Made by a program: the position numbers and the translations under genes
Notes under the pieces: model-generated
The model's input: only the letters and a program-made list of their open reading frames with translations
Database searches by the model: none
Told to the model about the DNA's origin: nothing
Part shown: positions 56,067 to 64,000 of the stretch, piece after piece
Layout: the number at the start of each line of letters is the position of its first letter
Numbering within the stretch: position 1 is the stretch's first letter
From: Diaporthe sp. PMI_573
Lineage: Eukaryota; Ascomycota; Sordariomycetes; Diaporthales; Diaporthaceae
Assembly: GCA_021399435.1 (NCBI GenBank)
Contig: JAJTUP010000055.1
Coordinates: 124,001-188,000, forward strand
Direction of reading: 5' to 3'
DNA: 64,000 nt

Positions 56067-57672
56067 ATGGGTGCCTTGCTCTCTCTTCCGCTGCTGGCCC
56101 TGCCAAGCGCAACCACTGTACGGTTTGACCCCATCAACTCTCTCCGCGCCTGGTGCTTGAGAAAACTTAGCTGACCATGCTGCCTTGTGCTTCCCAGCTG
56201 CTGTCCTTCGGTGCCAGCTGCTGTGGCGCGGCAACTTGCTCCATGGTGTGCAGCGCCTGCGGCAAGTGCGGCAACAGGTGACTTGCCCCCCCCCCCGCCT
56301 CCCCAAAGACGAACCCTCCCCTCTACGCGTATCGCAGCACGGCTAACATTTGACCACAAGTGTCGCGACTCGAATTGCTTATGCCCTGATCCTCCTCGTC
56401 AACTCGATCCTGTCGTGGATCATGCTTACGCCATGGGCTATTAAGAACCTCCAGAAGCTCACACTAGACTACGTCCAAATCACATGTCCCTCCGGCCAGT
56501 GCTACGGTTGGCTTGCAGTGCACAGGATAAACTTTGCCCTGGGCCTTTTCCACCTCATTTTCGCTGGTCTGATGGTCGGTGTCAGCTCGTCAAAGAATCC
56601 CCGAGCCGCATTGCAGAATGGTTACTGGGGTCCTAAGGTCATTGCCTGGTTGGCCTTCATCGTACTATCCTTCCTGATCCCGGACCCCTTCTTCCAGTTC
56701 TGGGGCAACTACATTTCCTTCTTTGCTGCCATGTTGTTCCTCATCCTCGGCTTGATCCTGCTGGTCGACCTGGCACATACCTGGGCCGAGTACTGCCTCG
56801 AGCAGATCGAAAACACCGACTCTGGCGCCTGGAGATTTGTCCTTATCGGCTCCACGCTGGGCATGTACATCGGCTCACTGGCCATGTCCATCATCCAGTA
56901 CATCTTCTTTGCGAAGAGTGGCTGCTCGATGAACCAGGCCGTCATCACTATCAACCTGCTGCTGTGGATCTCCATCTCGGCAATCTCTGTGCATCCAGCC
57001 GTGCAGGAGGTCAACCCCAAGGCTGGACTGGCGCAGTCAGCCATGGTCGCCATCTACTGCTCCTACCTGACCATGTCGGCAGTCTCTATGGAGCCCGATG
57101 ACGATGGTTCCAAGCACTGCAACCCCTTTGCCTTCTCCCAGGGCACACGGACTACAACAGTAGTACTAGGCGCCGTTGTTACAATGCTCACCGTTGCTTA
57201 CACCACGACCAGGGCAGCCACTCAGAGTCTTGGCTTGGGTAACAACAGGGGTGCAATCCGCTTGCCGGATGAGGATGAACATGACCTGGTGACCACCCAG
57301 CCCAGCGGGCGCCGAGAGATGCGTGCTGAGGCGCTCCGAAGGGCGGTGGAGGAGGGAAGTCTACCAGCCGATGCACTACTGTCAGATGATGAGGATGACG
57401 GCTCCAGTGGTGACAACTCGGCACACGATGATGAGCGTGGCAGCACTCAGTACAACTACGCCGTGTTCCACATCATATTCTTCCTTGCGACGGCATGGGT
57501 TGCCACGCTGATCACGCAAGGCTATGATGACCAAAAAGAGGACGACTTCGCCACCGTCGGACGCACCTACTGGGCTAGCTGGGTCAAGATCATCAGTTCT
57601 TGGATCTGCTATGCCATGTATGTCTGGACGCTGGTTGCGCCGATCGTCCTGCCCGACCGCTTTGAGGTTTAA
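56067..57672 (+). CDS. Tms1/Serinc-family membrane protein
   Basis: Three exons (56067-56117, 56198-56277, 56361-57672) give 480 residues, usual for fungal Tms1. The short first exon MGALLSLPLLALPS joins to the Cys-rich LLSFGASCCGAATCSMVC and SACGKCGN, then SVATRIAYALILLVNSILSW. About ten or eleven membrane helices follow, with an acidic cytosolic loop (LLSDDEDDGSSGD) before the last two. The human relatives (SERINC) are linked to serine-lipid handling and, more recently, lipid scrambling; the fungal role is unclear. Introns of 80 and 83 bp have TTAGCTGAC and GGCTAAC branch sites; intron 2 contains a C run. An alternative start inside intron 2 (near 56350) would drop the conserved Cys-rich N-terminus and is rejected. 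Confidence 0.93.
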
Positions 57673-60600
57673 GAGATAGCGACGTCACACATTTTCATTG
57701 CCGAGCGTCTTGCATATTATGGGGAGGTTTGCACTGCATGCTCTCAGGCACATTATTCTAGAGGAATGTCCCAAATATGGATCTTTCTGTATAAGTACTG
57801 CTCCTTTCAACCACCAAGCATATCATCGAAATGAAAAAAAAACTTGTTGCAAACGAATGCTGGTTGTCTCACAAGCCTAGTGATCAGGCCGCTCCTGGAC
57901 AATTATCTTTGAAACTACCTCGATTCTAAAGCGGCTACCCGGTTGGTACCATTCTCACATCACTTTGAAGCGCGGCGCCCCTCCACCCTCGGTCGAAACA
58001 AGCGAGTCCACTTCGTGCCGTGTCGGTGAGGCTGAGAGGAACCGACAACAAGATTCGGCAAGCTCGCGGGAGGCGGCACCCTGCAGCGGGTGCGCTATAC
58101 CCGTCAGCCCGCCAACAGCCTACGAAGGAGGCATCGACGACGGTCTGGGGCAGTCCGAGGCGTCAGACCTAGAGATGAATCTGGCCAACGGTGCCATTTG
58201 GTTACCTTGAAGCCGAACTTTTGTTTGCTTTTCTCGCTCATGCAGAACTTCGGAGCGCATACCTGGTACGACATGACGTTTCATAAGCCCAGAGGGTACG
58301 GTGGAAAGCCGCGGGATGCGCATCGAGTTGTGAGAGAGGCAGGTGATGAGGGAAGGAGGAGCGGTGAGGGCCGTCCCCTTCCCTTCCGCCTGCCGCTTGC
58401 CTCGCCTAGTTCTCTATTTCCGCTCGCTCGCCTCGCTGCTGGAACCAAGGTGGATGGCTCTTAGTCTAGGCCTATCGATCTTGGTCTATCCGGGAGCTGA
58501 GACTCGAGAGCGAACGGCGGGCGGGGCGACGGGACGGAAGACGGAAACACCTCGCGAGGACTCGATGGACATTCTAAAACAGGGAGAGGCGCAGTAGAGT
58601 CTAGACCCGCTGCCGTGGTTTGGGATATACTTGTTGTCCAAGACGTTGTCACCGCCTACTCTTGCCACGACTCCTGCCAGGCTTCCGACTCATCCTTCAG
58701 ATCACCAGCCGCAGACACGGCCAGAGCAGTCGGCAGGAGAATCTGGGCATGGGACTCGACAGGAGTGCCACATACTTTGCGACGCAGCTTTGAATCAGCT
58801 GATGGTATCGCTGTCTCTGTAGAACCACACTCTGCTACCCCGTGGACGACTCCGTATCCTTTGTTCCTGGGCCCATGGCTGTCGATCCTTGAGATGAGGG
58901 TGGTCGACTAGAGAAGCCACACAGACGGCTCTTGTTCCCAGCTTGCTCCCTCCAGCGTCCGCTCATATGCCGGGCCGACTGGCAGTCCTGGACTAGACGG
59001 GCAGCGGCTGGTGGTCTACGCTCTCGGTCAGGTTTGTTCCAACCGGCGCGACTGTTTCAAACGGCGCGACTGTTTCCCCCTAAGGATAGATTGACCAGAG
59101 GCGGATACTCGCAGCCGGCGTGCGTCCCTGCCTGGTGGTCTCCTATTCGAAATAAATTTGGCAGATTTCTATTTGCTCTCCCCCCTCCCTTGTCTTGGTT
59201 ATGAGTAGGCAGCTTGACACAACAAACCAAACCGCAAGATAACCATTGACTGGGGCTGTCGTATTTCGTGTGTGACCTTGATCACGTCGATGCGCGCACA
59301 CGTATCTGTTCTCCGTGACTTCGTGTGCATGCACTCTTGGAACAAATCTTCCTTAGCCCGCGACCAAGTGAAGCTGTGCCGTCCCCGCGCTCCCTTTCCA
59401 GCTACCTACATGAACAAGTCTCAGCTCCAACTCCACCGGTGAGTGTGGTTTCCCCACGGGGCCATTCCCTTTTTTCCCTTAAACTCCTCGTTTTCTTCAG
59501 CACTAGCAGGCGACTTCGAGGCGGCTCGATTGGGGGAGGTCTCAGATGTATTAAAGGGGCCCGCATTAGAAGATGGTGGGGGCGAGGAAAGGACTTGTGT
59601 AAGTGCAAACGGACACACAGAGTTGTTGTCAAAGCCGACAGTAGCCCCTTGGCGAAACCTGTGCATATGGGACGCCCATCTGGAACGGTGGACCAGCGCG
59701 GCAAGATCAGGCATGCAGTGACCTGTCGGCACTTCGGGGCCCCTCCCATGCTCGCCTGCCGCTCCATTTGAGCCAATGGCGTCCGCCGCGTCCGCCGTGA
59801 GGAAAGAGGGAAGAGCGGCGGATGGGGGTGGGATGGAGTACGCAATTGGATATTTTGCGCTGTCGACCGGGGGGGGAGGTTGACTGGAAGGTGGGCCAGT
59901 GGTGTAATTGAAAGAGGGCTAGTGTCGTCGAGAGGTGTGGTTGCACAGTGTGTTCAGGCCCGATATTGGAAGATGCCATCATCGAACCTTCATCGTGGGA
60001 GACAGATAGATACATTATGCTGTACGGCGGTCCGCGCTGGAAACTGGGACACTCGCATGTCACCCTCTTGGGGCCAACACGGACTTTTCTATGCTCCTTT
60101 TGTGCGCATGCAAGGCCAGCAGAGTGGCTATCGCCTGCTGCTGCGTGGTGGTTACACGGTTGGCATCAATATCAATATCCCGGCCTTTGCTGCCCTTTCA
60201 AGGGTTTGCCCCCTTCGAGAGGTCAGGCCCAGCCGGCCGCGTGGGCTCGGTGAGGATCGAAATATGCGATAAGCCTTTTACAGCGCCGTTCTGGAGTAGA
60301 ACGTCTTGACCGAGGGCCAAATGAGTCAGCAGAACAACCAGCTGTCCCCAATCCTCATGATGGCCTGGAGCATAAAAGGCAGGTCCGTTGACCACTGACG
60401 ACGAAGATGAAGTCGCTTTCTCAGTCAGGTCCTCGAAGTGCGTTTTCCATTTCTCTGAAACTCGTCTGCTCTACAAGTGAGAGGCCCATAGCTGAGACAA
60501 CTTGAAGTTGTGGCTCCTTTGTCTCACAACCTCGATTCTTCAACCTCCAATACCCAGGACGTATTCACCTCGTTGATCATTGCCTGGAGATGTCCAACGA

Positions 60601-61161
60601 CACCAAACCATGCCAGGCCAAGGCCTGCGAACCTAAGTCTAGGTATATTTAACCCCCTCGCATCCCGGCCGAGCTGCATAGGCCCTGACGGTTTCGGAAC
60701 AGCCACTCGCCCAAGAAGTCATCGAAACCAGGCCAGAACCCATCACCAATGCTCCAGCTTTGGGAGTGTGAGTACCGAAGGGGCGAGTTACCTTTTTCCG
60801 AGTGGCCCCAGGGCCACCAGGTGCGACCGGCCCCTCCACATTTGAAAGACAATGTTGGTTGACGATCATGCAGGCTGCAGGGAAGTGCCGCCCGAAGATG
60901 TGAGGTGCTGCTGTTTGGCGCGAACTGGGCATATTGTGAATGTCCATCCGTGGCCGCTTCTGCTTCTGTAGTCCATTTCACTGTGTCTTGATAGTCTGAC
61001 GTGCTTAATTTTGAGAAATGAAATGCTTTCTTGTGTAATAAACAACTGCCTGTACACCGACGAGGCCCACTTTTGGAGTATCGAGATGCTTTGCACGATG
61101 CGCCTTGACGCCAAATCCCACGATTTCCCTCTACATCACTCAAGCCCATGCAGATGCAAGG
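57673..61161. other. 3.5 kb gene-poor stretch between two convergent genes
   Basis: No gene supported. ORFs of up to 166 codons are present on both strands without domains or consistent exon structure. Since Tms1-like and cystathionine lyase genes both point inward, no known promoter is required here. That makes the length of the gap unusual. Confidence 0.45.
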
Positions 61162-62542
61162 TTAGATGTCTGTGTTGTTAACCGAGTGGAAACCGTCCAG
61201 TGTGATGGTAACAGCACCAGCTTGTACCAGCTATTATGAGAGATTAGAACACGAGTACGGCTTCAAGATGGGTATGCCCTGGAGGTCTTACCGCGCGCCT
61301 GAGATCGTCGATCAGGTCGTTGACGTCCTCGATACCGACACAAAGTCGAATTATATCCTCGGGCATCTGCCTCTCAGCCCGAGTCTTGGGATCGATGCTG
61401 GCATGGCTCATCCGGCAGGGCATGCTGATCAGACTGTTGACACAGCCGAAGCTTACACTGATTCCCCAGAGCCTGGCGGCCTCGACAATTCTCTCCGACG
61501 TGGTGACATCGCCGGTCTCGAAGGACAGGACGGCGCCAGCGCCGCGCGACATGGTCCAGTGGAGGTCGTACTGCGGGTGCGACTTGAGACCCGGGTACCG
61601 TACCTTGAAGCCATGTGACTCGAGAAACTCTGCTATGGCCTGTGCGTTGGACTGCTGCTTCTCCATGCGAATGGCCAGGGTCTTGATTCCCCTCATCAGC
61701 AGTGACGAATCGTCCGGGGACAGGCCACAGCCGGTTGAGTTGATCATGAAGTACATCTTGTCCCCCAGGGCTGAGTCATTGCAGGCAATCACGCCGGCCA
61801 TGATGTCGTGGTGGCCCGAGAGGTACTTGGTTCCGGACTCGTAGACAACATCGACGCCCAATTCCAAGGGGTTGCAGAGCATGGGTGACAGCATGGTGTT
61901 GTCAGCCACGACCAGGGCCTTGGCATTGAGTTCGTGTGTGGTTCTGGCGATGGTCGGAATGTCGACAATCTTGATGAGGGGGTTCGTCGGGGTCTCGAGC
62001 AGCACCATGGCGGTCTTGTTGGACAGGACTTCCTTGACCCTGTCAACATTTGTGGTGTCGACGTGGTGAACGACGATGCCCATGTTTGAGGACAGGTAGG
62101 TGAGCAGGCGGTTGGTACCGCCGTACAGGTCGTCTCCGGTGATGACCTCGTCGCCAGGCCTCAAAAGACGCGTGATGACATCGAGGGCACCCATCCCAGA
62201 GCCGACGGCGAGTGCGCGGGTGGCATTCATGATCTTGGCCAGGTGGCGCTCGAGGTGGGTGCGGGTGGGGTTGCCGGAGCGAGTGTAGTCATACTCGCCA
62301 TTGGGGTTGGCGCCGGACTGCTTGAAGGTGGCAGAGCGGTAGATGGGGAAGCTGGATGCGCCATACTGGTCCTTGTTGTCGGTGTAGACGAGTTCCGTGG
62401 CGAGGGCGTAGCGGCGGCGGCCATTGGCGGGGCTCGAGGGAGCCGGCGAGGGAGGCAGGTTGTTCCCGTCAAGGTCGACCTTTTGGAAGACCTTCTTGGC
62501 GACGCTGGCGCCTGCTGAGGATGACGAGGATGGGGCTGCCAT
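61162..62542 (-). CDS. Cystathionine beta-lyase (PLP enzyme)
   Basis: Splits cystathionine to homocysteine, pyruvate and ammonia in methionine synthesis (met-2 of Neurospora, STR3 of yeast). Two exons (62542-61292, 61230-61162) give 439 residues. The Cys/Met-metabolism PLP fold is clear: YDYTRSGNPTR, AVGSGMGALD, ETPTNPLIKIVDI, VVADNTM and ESGTKYLSGHHD with PLP lysine 239, then MSHASIDPKTRAER near the end. The final 23 codons lie beyond a 61 bp intron (GTAAGA...TAATAG, branch CTAAT), giving the family-typical ending LVQAGAVTITLDG. Without splicing the frame ends at 61244 with an unrelated 16-residue tail. Beta- rather than gamma-lyase is chosen from overall resemblance; the two are related. 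Confidence 0.93.
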
Positions 62543-63346
62543 ACTGGGTGAGGTGCCGGGGCCTGGTGTTGGTGTTGGTGTTGGTGTTGGTGGTGACTCA
62601 ATGGCTGAAAGGGCACAGGCGAAGAGTCATGGGCACGCAGACTCGGTTGCGGGGGTGGTTCGATTACAGCACGAGCCGGCCTTGTTCCCTCCTTTGCAGC
62701 GCGGCTGAGGCCGTGTTCAGTCGAGACGAGTCCGGGAAACAATCCAACACGGGGGTCTCACAGTATCGTCGGGTCGGTGTGAGGGGGGAGAGGCGAAGAA
62801 AACGGCCAGAGGCGAATGCGCGAGAGAGCTGCTGCCCCCAAAGGTCTGAAATCCGGGGTATCTAACCCGCCCGGGCGGTATCTGGTAGGCTGTCGGGCGA
62901 GGTACCGGTACATGGGGCTACGGGCCCTGCGGCACTGCGACGCAGCCGACGCAGCAGTCCCGAGGAGGCTCTTCTGGGAGCCGATACCGGGCGAAGCTCG
63001 GCCTCGTGCATGGGCGGCAGGGCGGTTGGGCACTTTGGAGCCCGGATGACGTGATCGAGCTAGCCCGGGGCCACCCCCGATGGCCATGTACCGTGACTTC
63101 CACACCAGCTGACCATGTACACGTCCCTATAATGGTGGACAGCCTCTTGTGGAATGCCCTCCTGCGGAACAATATGCCACACGCTTGTTCACCCCCGGAC
63201 CAATGCAAAAAAGATGTGTTTGCCGCACAATCTGTTGACTTGTTATATTTCCACGGTCTGTTTGTGCAGGGCACCATTCTCATACGCACTTCCCATTGCC
63301 TCTCGGAGGCTCTGAGGACAGTATCAACGCCCGGGAAAAAGGAAGA
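62543..63346. other. Intergenic, cystathionine lyase promoter
   Basis: No gene seen apart from the hexamer repeat. No TATA box was recognised. Confidence 0.5.
62565..62588. repeat. Hexamer repeat in 5' leader of cystathionine lyase gene
   Basis: Four copies of ggtgtt on plus, read as aacacc in the sense of the gene, starting 23 bp before its ATG, so probably in the 5' UTR. Confidence 0.8.
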
Positions 63347-63441
63347 TGGACGACCACGGGATCGAACCGTGTACCTCGCGCAGTTCCATATGATGAAGAT
63401 GGGATGCTAAGCGCGCGCTCTACCATTTGAGCTAGACGCCC
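63347..63441 (-). tRNA. tRNA-Ala(AGC) with a 22-nt intron
   Basis: The minus strand folds as a full tRNA. The acceptor is GGGCGTC/GTCGTCC with the G3-U70 wobble that marks alanine tRNAs and discriminator A. The D arm is GCTC...GAGC, anticodon stem CGCGC/GCGCG with anticodon AGC (63406-63408), and T arm CACGG-TTCGATC-CCGTG. A 22-nt intron (63383-63404) sits after position 37, the normal place. One T-T mismatch is at acceptor pair 6-67. The 3' CCA is not encoded, as expected. Confidence 0.93.
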
Positions 63442-64000
63442 TTGGTGTTGTTGTGCGACAAATGAGGCATCATGTGCGGATGCCGGTGGTGGAGAAGACG
63501 TGGGAGAATCTTGCCGGAGATTGATGGTGGATTGGCTTCCGGGGAAGAGTGGAACTCGATTGGACCGGGCTGGGCTGGTGGCCATTACATAATATGTGCA
63601 GGGGTGTCCTGGTACGTGCACATGCAGGCCCACTCAGGCGATTGTTGGGAGCTCAGGGGTCGGGACGCAGCACGGACGCAGCACGGACGCAAGGTCCCTG
63701 CAACCCGTTCTCTGTCCGCACCGACCTGCATGGAATGTCTTCTGTCGTGCGGTTGCTTGGGCCGGTGACAGTCTCCAACCACATCCTGATTGCTTATGTG
63801 CTGGCGTCATTGCATATCGCAGGCTCCCACTTCTGCTCTCTTTTGAAACTTCGTTGCCTGACTATCTGCGACTGCCGCTGCCACACACCACCGGCCGCAC
63901 AGTAAACTGTTGGTTGTGCGTCTAGACGTCTTGCATCTTCCTGCCTCTTCCTCCCTGCTCCCGCATTGCCACAGGATACCTAGTACTGTATAAAGGCAGG
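63442..64000. other. Right-edge stretch, no gene recognised
   Basis: Upstream side of the tRNA gene. It includes two and a half copies of an 11-bp unit (acgcagcacgg, about 63665-63691). Short ORFs only. Confidence 0.45.

Overview
The window is nuclear DNA of a filamentous ascomycete, most like a Sordariomycete. Coding genes are broken by short introns (45-202 bp, mostly 52-90) with GT...AG ends and CTAAC/CTGAC-type branch sites. Gene content is fungal: a Zn2Cys6 factor, a WSC sensor, a GH43 glycosidase, Gvp36-like and Tms1-like proteins, Ku70 with a SAP tail. I assign 18 protein genes, one probable pseudogene, one gene relic and one tRNA gene. Exon joins were worked out by hand; in every spliced gene the summed exon length is a multiple of three and the joined frame is open.

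Left part (1-14.5 kb): ferrochelatase (minus) with a four-cysteine [2Fe-2S] signature. A small accessory block follows, before ku70: an intact divergent CK1-like kinase (minus), a divergently placed PD-(D/E)XK-like gene with two frame breaks (plus), an F-box-like relic and a featureless AT-richer stretch. Then come ku70 (NHEJ) and a 1,026-residue Zn2Cys6 regulator whose zinc cluster is split by an in-frame GC-AG intron.

Middle (14.5-46 kb): a 7 kb gene-poor stretch with homopolymer G runs and pyrimidine tracts leads to a WSC-domain cell-wall stress sensor. Further right are a membrane-anchored PI-PLC-X protein and a CSC1/OSCA channel (both minus). After another 4 kb gene-poor stretch come an unrecognised intronless 525-residue protein, a kelch-like single-pass membrane protein with a long cytoplasmic tail, a Gvp36-type BAR protein (second GC-AG intron), Lsm4 (first coding exon is the ATG alone) and a mitochondrial PPR protein.

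Right part (46-64 kb): a secreted GH43 enzyme, a DHA1-type MFS exporter, an Mch1-like MFS carrier (minus), Tms1/Serinc, a 3.5 kb gene-poor stretch, cystathionine beta-lyase (minus, with a short last exon) and an intron-containing tRNA-Ala(AGC) (minus).

Most genes are housekeeping and independent of each other. No biosynthetic cluster, intact transposon, CRISPR array or virus-derived gene was recognised. Themes that recur are cell-surface stress sensing (WSC protein, CSC1-like channel, kelch-TM protein) and membrane/lipid biology (PI-PLC, Gvp36, Tms1). The most unusual locus is the kinase/nuclease-like divergent pair at 3.6-6.8 kb.
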